From Flavobacteriaceae bacterium (GTDB taxonomy: Bacteria > Bacteroidota > Bacteroidia > Flavobacteriales > Flavobacteriaceae): DNA of 35,380 bases. Numbering within the stretch: position 1 is the first letter of the stretch; each line of letters starts with the position of its first letter. Positions 8,145-15,467 of the stretch are shown one piece after another. The stretch spans positions 1-35,380 of the forward strand of contig CANGUZ010000024.1 in NCBI GenBank assembly GCA_947457255.1, in the 5' to 3' direction. The notes beneath the pieces are model-generated. The model was not told where the DNA came from. It was given only the letters and a program-made list of their open reading frames with translations, and did no database searches. A program made the position numbers and the translations under genes.

Positions 8145-8889
8145 TTTTAGTTATGTATAGATAGATTTGATTTAAACTTTCGAGAAGAAAATTTGAATTG
8201 GCAAATATGGTATTTTTAAATCGTTTAGCCAAAAAATCTGAGTCTCCTCCCGTTAAAATTATTATAAATTGTGGATATTTCTTTCTATACTCATTGATAA
8301 ATCCTTCAATTTCAAAAACAACCCCATTTATCACACCAGAATGAATAGATTTTTGTGTACTACTGCCAATTAAATTTTGTTGTTCATTAGACAGAACATT
8401 TTCTAATGTTAAAAGAGGTAAATTAGCGGTATAGTGATGCAACGATTCGTACCGTAAACGAATTCCTGGTGCAATAGCGCCACCAAGATAACAATCAGCA
8501 TCATCAATAAAATCATAAGTAATGCAAGTTCCGGCATCAATAACCAATCGGTTTTGTTTCGGGAATTGCAGCACAGCGCCCGCAGCAAGAACCATTCTGT
8601 CAATTCCTAAAGTATGTGGCGTTTCATATAAATTTTGGAAAGGGAACAGCGTTTCATGGGTTACAAAATGCACATTTATTTTAGTATTTAAAGCCAAAAA
8701 ATCATCTTTATCTCTATTTCCTACAGAGGCAACAATCATATCGGCCACTTTAGGATAAGAATCTAAAATAGTTTTAATATTATTTTGTAACTCTAATGCA
8801 TTAAAAACTACTGTCTCTAAAAGGGTATTACCCTCAAAAACAGCGGCTTTAATTCTAGTATTTCCAACATCAATTACTAAAAGCATCAT
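8137..8889 (-). CDS. coaX: Type III pantothenate kinase
   Basis: Catalyses ATP-dependent phosphorylation of pantothenate, the first step of coenzyme A synthesis, in the cytoplasm. The 250-residue length is typical of CoaX. Actin-like-fold motifs are intact: phosphate-1 VIDVGNTRIKAAVF at the N-terminus, the pantothenate-binding TLGIDRMVLAAGA near residue 95-105, phosphate-2 VIDAGTCITYDFID around 115-128, and GGAIAPGIRLRYESL. The gene begins with two Met codons (8889 and 8886); the second gives the usual MLLVIDVGNTR start. It is the first gene of the envelope cluster, and its end overlaps the next start by 8 nt. Type III kinases are not inhibited by CoA and need a monovalent cation (family knowledge). 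Confidence 0.95.
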   Translation of the reverse strand: MMLLVIDVGNTRIKAAVFEGNTLLETVVFNALELQNNIKTILDSYPKVADMIVASVGNRDKDDFLALNTKINVHFVTHETLFPFQNLYETPHTLGIDRMVLAAGAVLQFPKQNRLVIDAGTCITYDFIDDADCYLGGAIAPGIRLRYESLHHYTANLPLLTLENVLSNEQQNLIGSSTQKSIHSGVINGVVFEIEGFINEYRKKYPQFIIILTGGDSDFLAKRFKNTIFANSNFLLESLNQIYLYITKND

Positions 8890-8904
8890 TTGAATTTTAG
8901 AATG

Positions 8905-8912
8905 CGAAGATA
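8905..8912 (-). promoter_or_regulatory. Possible -7 element of coaX (variant TAnnTTCG)
   Basis: Read on the minus strand this is TATCTTCG, one base off the Bacteroidota -7 consensus TAnnTTTG, 15-18 nt before the coaX start codons. No convincing TTTG appears at the -33 distance. The same variant occurs before the foldase gene (TATTTTCG, 4742-4749) and the TonB receptor gene (TAATTTCG, 15358-15365), which is why I list it. Confidence 0.3.
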
Positions 8913-8937
8913 CGATTTGATTTTTTTTAATAATTGT

Positions 8938-8968
8938 TTTGTATAAATTAAAAATCGTTCTATATTTG
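8938..8968 (+). promoter_or_regulatory. Bacteroidota sigma-70 promoter of tRNA-Phe
   Basis: TTTG at 8938-8941, a 19-nt spacer, then TATATTTG at 8961-8968. This matches the Bacteroidota consensus (TTTG about -33, TAnnTTTG about -7) without a mismatch and with ideal spacing. Transcription should begin about 8974-8977, roughly ten bases before the mature tRNA. Confidence 0.85.
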
Positions 8969-8986
8969 CAACCGCTTAAAGCAAGA

Positions 8987-9059
8987 GGTACCTTAGCTCA
9001 GATGGTAGAGCAATGGACTGAAAATCCATGTGTCCCTGGTTCGATCCCTGGAGGTACCA
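8987..9059 (+). tRNA. tRNA-Phe (anticodon GAA)
   Basis: All four arms fold. The acceptor stem is GGTACCT (8987-8993) with AGGTACC (9052-9058) and discriminator A at 9059. The D stem is GCTC/GAGC. The anticodon stem ATGGA/TCCAT encloses loop CTGAAAA with anticodon GAA at 9020-9022. The T arm reads CCTGG TTCGATC CCTGG, which leaves a U-U mismatch at pair 51-63 in the middle of the T stem. The 3' CCA is not encoded (CAG follows the discriminator), so it must be added enzymatically. The gene stands alone between divergent coaX and the sugar operon. Confidence 0.97.
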
Positions 9060-9062
9060 CAG

Positions 9063-9093
9063 AAAAACCCTGATAGAAATTATCAGGGTTTTT
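9063..9093 (+). terminator. Bidirectional terminator for tRNA-Phe and the sugar operon
   Basis: A 13-bp perfect stem, AAAAACCCTGATA (9063-9075) with TATCAGGGTTTTT (9081-9093), around a 5-nt loop. T tracts occur on both strands, so it can end the tRNA transcript on the plus strand and the sugar operon, whose last gene stops at 9118, on the minus strand. Confidence 0.9.
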
Positions 9094-9117
9094 TGTTTAT
9101 TAATAGTATAAGAATAC

Positions 9118-10044
9118 TTACAACAACTCTGAAATAATATTCATATTGTCGGGTAAACGTCCCACATTTTGCAGTTTGATGCTTGCCAGTTTTTGAGCAA
9201 TGGTCAAACACTCTTCTAGGTTTTTGTTTAGCAGTTTAGCAAATAAAAAGCCCGTCCAAAAGGCATCTCCTGCCCCCGTAGTATCTTTAATCTCTTTTAA
9301 CGGAATGGCTTCTTGGAAATAAATTCCATGAGTAGTATCAGATAATTTCACCCCTTCTTTCCCTTTGGTCAAACAAATGGTAGAAACCCCTAGCTTGTGA
9401 AAATAATCAAAGATAAATTCTTCTGACTTGCTTTCTCCAAAAAATCGGAAACAGTCGTCTTCGCTTACTTTCACCAAAGGATTGGTCGATAAATAATCTT
9501 TTAAAACCTGATGTGCTTCGTAGCGATTGGGCCAAATTTTCTCCGAATAATTAATATCAATACTCAATTGCAATCCCAAGGATTTGGCTTTGTGCGCGCG
9601 ATTGAGAATGGTGCTTCTCGCTGGCTCTTTACTCAATGCAAAACAAGTGGTATGAAATATTTTGGATTTTGACAATAACTCATCCGGGATTTGGTCTTCA
9701 AGAATTTGGCAATCTGCCTCCCTATAGGCAATAAACTCGGGCGTGCTCTTTGATCTAGAAATAAAAATTACCGATGTGGGTGTGTTTAACGACTTCCTGA
9801 TGTGTGACGTAATCACTTTATTGTGATTCAATTTGTTGATGATATAATCTCCTAAACCGTCACTACCACTGGTAGCAACAAGCGCGACATTTAGTCCAAG
9901 ACGAGAAGCATTCACGGCAACATTTGTAGGTGAACCTCCTAGAAATCGGTGGTAATCTTTTGTATTTGTTAGCGTATTGACTTCGTTACCTATAAAATCT
10001 ATAAGCACCTCACCTACGCAAATGATGTCTGTTAAAGTATTCAC
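9118..10044 (-). CDS. PfkB-family carbohydrate kinase, probable fructokinase
   Basis: A cytoplasmic ATP-dependent sugar kinase of the ribokinase/PfkB family, 308 residues. PfkB signature 1 is visible as FLGGSPTNVAVNASRLG (about 34-50) and signature 2 as DTTGAGDAFWTGFLFAKL (about 253-270), which carries the anion hole and the catalytic aspartate of TGAGD. The N-terminal CVGEVLIDFIG is the standard first strand. It is the last gene of a minus-strand operon, 2 nt after the GH100-like hydrolase, so fructose released from sucrose is the most likely substrate (inference from context). 2-keto-3-deoxygluconate kinases share these motifs and cannot be excluded by sequence alone. Confidence 0.85.
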   Translation of the reverse strand: MNTLTDIICVGEVLIDFIGNEVNTLTNTKDYHRFLGGSPTNVAVNASRLGLNVALVATSGSDGLGDYIINKLNHNKVITSHIRKSLNTPTSVIFISRSKSTPEFIAYREADCQILEDQIPDELLSKSKIFHTTCFALSKEPARSTILNRAHKAKSLGLQLSIDINYSEKIWPNRYEAHQVLKDYLSTNPLVKVSEDDCFRFFGESKSEEFIFDYFHKLGVSTICLTKGKEGVKLSDTTHGIYFQEAIPLKEIKDTTGAGDAFWTGFLFAKLLNKNLEECLTIAQKLASIKLQNVGRLPDNMNIISELL

Positions 10045-10046
10045 TT

Positions 10047-11222
10047 TTAAGTAAGAAATTTGAAATTAGTATATAAATTTTGATGTAAAAAAACCCTTGC
10101 CGCAGCACTCCAAGCACAAAATGGCACTCCGTTAGGTTCGGCTGTTTGGGTATTAAAATTCTCGTAAAAACTATAATTCTCAATAGCATTTGCGTGATTA
10201 ATGGCTTTCAAAACGGTTTCTGCCTCTTCTCTTTTGTTTTTTGAAAGTAAAGCCAATCCAAAAAAACCATTCACCATCGCCCAACTTCCTCCGTTGTGGA
10301 ACTCATAGGGGTAATTTCTAAACTCGTATTTGCAATTGTTTTTTAACAAGTGCCAGTCAATATCTTTTTCTTCAATAGGGGGCCAAAAAGCGGGAAGCAA
10401 TTGCAAATTGGTTTGTTTTTGCAAATTCTCAGCATAGGTTATCATAGTCTCTTGAAAATTTTCATTTCCAACATTTAAAATCAACGCCAAGGAATTAGCA
10501 AAGGCGTCAAACTGAACTTTATATCCTGCAGGAGAAAAAGAGCAAGGCATAAAAGGTTCAAAAATCAGTTCGTTGTAGGCGCGTTCGTGGTATTTTTCTC
10601 CAACAGCATTCGGGGTAAAATTGATTTCTAGCTGTTGTGTAATCTTTTCTATTTTATCTTGAATGGCTTGTTCTTTTGCAAAGTAATTGTAACTCTTTAA
10701 AGCCCAAATGCGCAGCAACTGATCGTACAAAACATAACCATCGGTAATGTACTCGTCTGCCCAATTCCCAGAAAGTGGCACATACATGAGGTGTTTGTTG
10801 TTAAACTCCCAAGCTTCCATGAGTTGCAAGCCCTTTTGAATGTTGCTCTCGTACTGTGCTACAAAATCGGGGTCTTTTTTATAAAAACCATATTGACAAA
10901 CCCCAATAATAAACCAAGTAACAGCATCTACTCTGCCAGCCAACCCACCATAACTGACCTCTTTATCTGAACCAAAAGTCATTACGTTGGATGGAATAGT
11001 TCCGTTAGGATGTTGATGTTGAGCAAGGGTTTTAAGAGTATTTTTAAATGTAGCTATCAAATCGTCATCGCCCGAAGCCAAAGCCGCCAAACCACAAATT
11101 ACCCCATCACGAGCCCAAACTCTTTTGTAATTGGAAATATTTTGTGCGCTTGCCAAAAATCCTTCCGCAGAAGAACAACTTCGCAACAATTCAATTGCTT
11201 TTGTATAACCAATAGTATTCAT
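10047..11222 (-). CDS. GH100-like (alpha/alpha)6-barrel glycoside hydrolase, probable intracellular sucrose invertase
   Basis: A 391-residue protein without signal peptide, so cytoplasmic. I align it by eye with GH100 neutral/alkaline invertases: RVWARDG (33-40) with the early ARD-type motif, RVDAVTWFIIGV (97-108) with the catalytic-Asp DSGLWW-type motif (D99), YEFHNGGSWAMVNG (306-319) with the YHNGGSWP motif, and YENFNTQTAEPNG (353-365) followed by AWSAAARVF with the WPEYYD...WSIAG block (E354 as candidate acid/base). Automatic annotation may call it amylo-alpha-1,6-glucosidase because the fold is shared. The start overlaps the transporter stop by one base (TAATG), so the two are coupled. 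The fructokinase follows 2 nt later. Together these favour sucrose cleavage to glucose and fructose; trehalose or an oligosaccharide remains possible. Confidence 0.7.
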   Translation of the reverse strand: MNTIGYTKAIELLRSCSSAEGFLASAQNISNYKRVWARDGVICGLAALASGDDDLIATFKNTLKTLAQHQHPNGTIPSNVMTFGSDKEVSYGGLAGRVDAVTWFIIGVCQYGFYKKDPDFVAQYESNIQKGLQLMEAWEFNNKHLMYVPLSGNWADEYITDGYVLYDQLLRIWALKSYNYFAKEQAIQDKIEKITQQLEINFTPNAVGEKYHERAYNELIFEPFMPCSFSPAGYKVQFDAFANSLALILNVGNENFQETMITYAENLQKQTNLQLLPAFWPPIEEKDIDWHLLKNNCKYEFRNYPYEFHNGGSWAMVNGFFGLALLSKNKREEAETVLKAINHANAIENYSFYENFNTQTAEPNGVPFCAWSAAARVFLHQNLYTNFKFLT

Positions 11223-12604
11223 TAATCAACAATTTGGTTTTTGTTTTTAACTGTAATAAAAAGGGTGAAAATGGCTCCAAGTATCAAAAACAAGCCTGCC
11301 AATCGAATCACATTTATTGGATTTTTTCCCAATAAATCATAGACAAAAAATTGCATAGTAAGAATTTGAATCGCCATAGGAATGACTATAAACATGTTGA
11401 AAATACCCATGTAAACGCCTCTTTTTTCTTTAGGGATAGAACCTGCTAATAACTGATACGGCATAGCCATCATAGAAGCCCAAGAAATACCTAGTCCAAA
11501 AGAATACAAATAAATCGTGCTTATGGCAACCGACGCCCCGAAAGGATTGTAAACATGAAAAAGCACATCGGTATTGTTCAAATAAGGTACTGCTAATAAT
11601 CCTAAACCGCCTAGAAGCAAGGCTATGAAATGAACCCCCTTTGCTCCAATTTTTAAAGCGATAGGCACTAATGCAAACGCTACAAGAAAGCAAATAATAT
11701 TGTAAGTTCCGTTTAAGTTTCCGGTCAAAAGTTGTGCCTCAGAAAATCCTTTCGAAGCTTGATCGGTGGTATGAAAAATAGAAATAGACAAGGTGGAAGT
11801 AATGTATTGCCAATAACAAAACATAGCGTACCAAGTGAAAAATTTTACGGGTATCAATTGACGCATGGTCAAAGGCATGGTTACAAAGGCTTCTTTAATG
11901 TCTAAAAAAGTTCGGGTAAGAATATTATTTTTTTGTTTTTCTTGCTTCATAAGAAGCAACTCTTCTTCTGTTGGAGGATATTCCTTAGTGGTGAGAACGG
12001 AAAGTAATACCGATCCTATTGCTGCAATAGCGCCAATGAAAAATGCCCAATAAGTATAGACTGGAATACCGTTACTCATTTTATCTGTAAAAGCAAAAAA
12101 ACCTAAGGCGACTAAAATAGCAGGAGTGAAATTGGCCAAAGTAATTCCTAATCCAGTAAAAAAACTTTGCATCAAAAATCCGAAGGAGTGTTGTTCCTTT
12201 TGTAACTTATCGGCAACAAAAGCACGGTAGGGTTCCATAGCGATATTATTAGCCGCATCTAGAATCCAAAGCAAACTGGCTGCCATCCATATAGAAGTTG
12301 AAAAAGGCATAAACACCAAGGCAACACTAGAAAGAATCGCACCGATTAGAAAAAAGGGTTTTCTGCGTCCGAATTTTGGTGACCATGTTCCGTCGCTTAT
12401 TGCGCCAACAATAGGTTGCAATATCAATCCTGTTATTGGACCAGCAAGCCAGAGCATTGGCAAACTCGCCTCGTCGGCACCCAAATATTTATAAATGGCG
12501 CTCATATTACTTTGTTGCAAACCAAAGCTAAATTGAATTCCGAAAAATCCGAAATTCATATTCCATATTTGCCAAAAATTTAGTTTCGGTTTTTCGAATC
12601 TCAT
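11222..12604 (-). CDS. SLC45/GPH-type sugar:cation symporter, probable sucrose transporter
   Basis: A 460-residue major-facilitator protein with about 12 membrane segments. The first helix region is FWQIWNMNFGFFGIQFSFGL. The loop 2-3 signature GTWSPKFGRRKPF (about residues 70-82) and the preceding GPITGLILQPIVGAISD are characteristic of plant and bacterial sucrose/maltose symporters (SUT/SLC45, related to GPH). ANNIAMEPYRAFVADKL near 115-131 is also typical of this group. It imports the sugar across the inner membrane, coupled to a cation. It ends in TAATG overlap with the hydrolase gene and starts 86 nt after the TonB receptor gene, separated by a stem-loop. Sucrose is favoured by context, maltose is the alternative. 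Confidence 0.85.
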   Translation of the reverse strand: MRFEKPKLNFWQIWNMNFGFFGIQFSFGLQQSNMSAIYKYLGADEASLPMLWLAGPITGLILQPIVGAISDGTWSPKFGRRKPFFLIGAILSSVALVFMPFSTSIWMAASLLWILDAANNIAMEPYRAFVADKLQKEQHSFGFLMQSFFTGLGITLANFTPAILVALGFFAFTDKMSNGIPVYTYWAFFIGAIAAIGSVLLSVLTTKEYPPTEEELLLMKQEKQKNNILTRTFLDIKEAFVTMPLTMRQLIPVKFFTWYAMFCYWQYITSTLSISIFHTTDQASKGFSEAQLLTGNLNGTYNIICFLVAFALVPIALKIGAKGVHFIALLLGGLGLLAVPYLNNTDVLFHVYNPFGASVAISTIYLYSFGLGISWASMMAMPYQLLAGSIPKEKRGVYMGIFNMFIVIPMAIQILTMQFFVYDLLGKNPINVIRLAGLFLILGAIFTLFITVKNKNQIVD

Positions 12605-12629
12605 TACTCTTTTTTTTGATTTTTAATAA

Positions 12630-12660
12630 CAATTCCCATACTCTAAAAGTACGGGAATTG
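12630..12660 (-). ncRNA. Intergenic stem-loop between the TonB receptor and transporter genes
   Basis: CAATTCCC (12630-12637) pairs perfectly with GGGAATTG (12653-12660); TACT (12639-12642) and AGTA (12648-12651) extend the stem across a single mismatch. On the minus-strand transcript the hairpin follows the receptor stop codon by 30 nt and is not followed by a U tract, so it looks like an mRNA-processing or 3'-end stabilising structure rather than a full terminator. It is listed as an RNA structure, not as an independent RNA gene. Confidence 0.5.
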
Positions 12661-12690
12661 GTAACTAAACTAAACAAAACATAAAACTTT

Positions 12691-15315
12691 TTAAAATCTG
12701 TAAGACAAAGCCATTGAAACTGATCGTCCTGGCATAGGTCTCGCTCTAACATAATTGGTTGTGTTTGCAGTAATACTGCCTTCTTCTGTTTCTGTAATGG
12801 CAAGCGTGTCTAAAAGATTGTTTCCTGAAAGATTTACAGATAATCCTTTTGTAATTTCTACTTCAACAAAGCCATTTACGATTACAAAACCATTCATTAC
12901 TAGTTCGTTTGAATCTTGTGCGAATGCTTTAGTTTGACCTATAAAACTCAGTCCTAAAGTGTTTTTCTTTGCCGAGAATTTATATGTTGGCATAAAATTG
13001 TACATCAATTTTGGTTGTCTTCTAGGCTCATTGCCATTGTTATCACCAGACGTAATTTCAGCTTTTGTATACGTTAATCCACCGCGAAGATTAAAATCAT
13101 CATTTACATTGTAAGCGGTTTCTAATTCTAAACCTAAAGATTTATAATTGTTATTGATGATACTGTTTGAAGTAGCTTCATAACCGCCTTGTTCGTCTGT
13201 TTTAGAATGAAAAGCAGTTGCATACACATATCCTTTTGAGAATTTTTGTTTGTAACCAATTTCAGCTTGCGTCAAAAAGTCTAAAGCGTTGATTTTATTT
13301 CCGTCTAAATAATTTAAACCTGAAAATAAAATTCTGTCTGCTTTTGCTGAAGCACCTCTACTGAATCGTCCAAAAACAGATTGTTTCTCAGTTAATAAAA
13401 AGTTAGCTCCAACAGAATACGAAACATAGTCATAATCATAATTTACCGCAGTTTCGTTAGCAGTGTTTACAGCAAAAACATTTTGCTCAGGTGCTGAAAT
13501 TACATTATCATTATTAATATCAAAAGGGGATGACGTACCGCCAGCGAAAGAACCAGAAACTTTACCCATATCATAACGCAAACCACCTTCGAACGAAAGT
13601 TTATCTGTTGCATCAACTGATACGTTTGCATATGGTGCAGAAACATTGTATTGGGTATCATAATTTCTTGCTAAATTCCCCCAAGCTGGAGTTCCATAAG
13701 CATATAATCCGTTTTCAGATAATAAATCTCCTGCGGCGTTTGTAACATTGATTAAACGTGGATTGTTGTCAGAAACCTCTTGTAAATAGGAGTTCCACAA
13801 CCATGACATAGAGATATTTTGTATCGATTTGAAATAACCCGCTGTAATTCCCACTTTATCAAACGTTTTGCTTACTCTTAAATCATTCATGAAATTGTTC
13901 ATGTTGTTTAATTGTGTGTCAAACATGTGGATTCTTGCTACCAATCCATTTGCAGTATTGAATGGTGTTCCATCTTTAGCATAAGTCAATGTTGAACCTG
14001 TTCCGAAGGAATTCGCAATTGCTGATGCTGAACCTACTTCAGCAGGAAACGGAGCTATAAATCCACCACTATTTCCAGAATAACGAATGTTATCCGTTAC
14101 TTTCCAACCTCCGTCTAAATCAAAATTAGCACTTGCTCCAATTGATTTCGATACTGGATGCATTCCATTAGAAACACTTTCTCTTCTTAAAGCTCCATCA
14201 GGACCTAAACCTACATTATGATTCAAATAAATAGATTGCAAAGCTCCTGTTGTAGCATCAAATCCATTCACATTTCCCCAAGTTGGATTTGCATTTGTTC
14301 CTGTAACCTGCACCGGCATTGGCATATAAGCGGCTGCTCTATCGTTTAAGAACTTAGCATAAACTGTTACAGAACCTTTTTCAAATTCTTTAGTTACATT
14401 AAATTTAACTTGACCACCATTATTAGCCGTAAAACCTGTTTCTCTTACTCCTTCTCCTGCTCTATAAAAACCTCCTGCATGAAAATATAACCCATCACCT
14501 ATCTTAGCTCCATAATCTAAATCGGTTCTGAAATTATTGTAATCCAATCCGAAACTAGTCATAATAGTTCCGCCTTCTGTTTTTCCCGTTTTGCTAATGA
14601 AATTGATAATTCCACCAGGAGAATTAGATGCTAATGTAGATGCAGAACCTCCACGAATAGCTTCAATTCTGGCAACATTTCCATCAAATCTTGTAAAAAT
14701 ATCTGCTGTTGCAAAAGCGATATCTCCAAATAAAAGCACTGGAAGTCCGTCTTCTTGAATTTGTAAATATTTAGATCCCCCAGAAGAAATTGGCACCCCA
14801 CGAACAGAAATATTTGAATTCCCTTCACCTCCTGAAGACTCTGAACGAATTCCTGGAATGGTTCTGAAAATTTCAGCTGTAGATCTTGGTGCAGATTGTT
14901 GTACCTGATCAACATTAAGCGAAGTTATTGAAACACTAGATTTGATTTTTGCTCTTGGGTTAACAACCCCTGTTACTACCACATCTTCTAAAACATTTGC
15001 ATCCTCAGTCATAGCAATGTTCTGAACGGTATTACCATTAATAGTAATGGTAGTACTTACTGTTTTGTATCCAATATAGGATGCAACAACTACTACCTCT
15101 CCGTTTTGAAGATTAGACACTACATATTTTCCATCAGCATCAGTAGCTGTTGCTTTTGTAGTGTTTTGAATGCTAACATTCACTCCTGGTATTGGATTTC
15201 CTTTTGCATCAGAAATAACCCCAGACAGCGTGGCATTTTGTGAAAAAGACAAATTGACAAGCAAGACTGCTACAATCAATCCGAGTCTTTTCATAATTAA
15301 AGTACTTTTTTTCAT
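12691..15315 (-). CDS. TonB-dependent receptor, probable sucrose/oligosaccharide uptake
   Basis: An 874-residue outer-membrane active transporter. A signal peptide ends near ...NLSFSQ (residue ~26); a second Met (KRLGLIVAV follows it) at 15294 is an alternative start. Residues ~28-113 form a carboxypeptidase-regulatory-like beta domain (LSGVISDAKGNPIPGVNVSI), typical of Bacteroidota receptors. The plug spans ~120-245 (NISVRGVPISSGGSKYLQ; VARIEAIRGGSASTLASNS), then a 22-strand barrel ends in the aromatic terminus ALSYRF. There is no SusD-like gene next to it, so it is not a SusCD pair. It is followed by an inner-membrane transporter, hydrolase and kinase and divergent to a LacI regulator, which mirrors the Xanthomonas sux locus. 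Substrate is inferred from that context. Confidence 0.88.
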   Translation of the reverse strand: MKKSTLIMKRLGLIVAVLLVNLSFSQNATLSGVISDAKGNPIPGVNVSIQNTTKATATDADGKYVVSNLQNGEVVVVASYIGYKTVSTTITINGNTVQNIAMTEDANVLEDVVVTGVVNPRAKIKSSVSITSLNVDQVQQSAPRSTAEIFRTIPGIRSESSGGEGNSNISVRGVPISSGGSKYLQIQEDGLPVLLFGDIAFATADIFTRFDGNVARIEAIRGGSASTLASNSPGGIINFISKTGKTEGGTIMTSFGLDYNNFRTDLDYGAKIGDGLYFHAGGFYRAGEGVRETGFTANNGGQVKFNVTKEFEKGSVTVYAKFLNDRAAAYMPMPVQVTGTNANPTWGNVNGFDATTGALQSIYLNHNVGLGPDGALRRESVSNGMHPVSKSIGASANFDLDGGWKVTDNIRYSGNSGGFIAPFPAEVGSASAIANSFGTGSTLTYAKDGTPFNTANGLVARIHMFDTQLNNMNNFMNDLRVSKTFDKVGITAGYFKSIQNISMSWLWNSYLQEVSDNNPRLINVTNAAGDLLSENGLYAYGTPAWGNLARNYDTQYNVSAPYANVSVDATDKLSFEGGLRYDMGKVSGSFAGGTSSPFDINNDNVISAPEQNVFAVNTANETAVNYDYDYVSYSVGANFLLTEKQSVFGRFSRGASAKADRILFSGLNYLDGNKINALDFLTQAEIGYKQKFSKGYVYATAFHSKTDEQGGYEATSNSIINNNYKSLGLELETAYNVNDDFNLRGGLTYTKAEITSGDNNGNEPRRQPKLMYNFMPTYKFSAKKNTLGLSFIGQTKAFAQDSNELVMNGFVIVNGFVEVEITKGLSVNLSGNNLLDTLAITETEEGSITANTTNYVRARPMPGRSVSMALSYRF

Positions 15316-15357
15316 GGTTTAAATTGTTTGATTAATAAATTTTACGTTTATTTATTT

Positions 15358-15391
15358 CGAAATTAGTTTTTTACAATGCGATAGAATCCAA
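15358..15391 (-). promoter_or_regulatory. Possible promoter of the sugar operon
   Basis: On the minus strand, TTGG at 15388-15391 and TAATTTCG at 15358-15365 are 22 nt apart and lie upstream of the receptor start at 15315. Both deviate from consensus. The two LacI-type palindromes begin 9 nt further upstream (15400), so a bound regulator would sit just above the -33 box. Low confidence; a start-site map is needed. Confidence 0.3.
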
Positions 15392-15399
15392 TAATACCA

Positions 15400-15415
15400 T
15401 CGAAAACGTTTTCGA
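15400..15415. promoter_or_regulatory. LacI-family operator 1
   Basis: A perfect 16-bp palindrome, TCGAAAACGTTTTCGA, with the central CG and AAACGTTT core typical of LacI/CcpA-family operators. It lies in the intergenic region between the TonB receptor and lacI-family genes. Operator 2 has the same 14-bp core exactly 21 bp away. Confidence 0.85.
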
Positions 15416-15421
15416 AATTAC

Positions 15422-15435
15422 CGAAAACGTTTTCG
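15422..15435. promoter_or_regulatory. LacI-family operator 2
   Basis: A perfect 14-bp palindrome, CGAAAACGTTTTCG, identical to the core of operator 1. Centre-to-centre distance is 21 bp (15407.5 to 15428.5), two helical turns, so both sites face the same side of the DNA. It lies 32 nt before the regulator start codon, where it could overlap the regulator's own promoter (possible -7 element TAAATTTT at 15446-15453), suggesting autoregulation. Confidence 0.82.
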
Positions 15436-15467
15436 ATTATCTAAATAAATTTTATGATATTTGTTTT

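Noticed and set aside
10047..11222. Calling the hydrolase amylo-alpha-1,6-glucosidase (glycogen debranching)
   Set aside because: The fold is shared, but FHNGGSW and the other blocks fit GH100 better and the neighbours (fructokinase, sucrose-type transporter) do not suggest glycogen.
12630..12660. Reading the intergenic hairpin as a terminator
   Set aside because: No U tract follows the stem on the sense strand; the genes on both sides look like one operon.
12528..12803. A 91-residue minus-strand frame across the receptor/transporter junction
   Set aside because: It overlaps the ends of both real genes and the intergenic hairpin in another frame, and its translation looks like shadow sequence.
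13530..13745. Several 60-105 residue frames antisense to the receptor, the oxidase subunits, infB and nusA
   Set aside because: They mirror the codon structure of strongly supported genes and show no domains, so I treat them as shadows.
12691..15315. A SusCD pair
   Set aside because: No SusD-like lipoprotein gene lies on either side; the next gene is an inner-membrane transporter.
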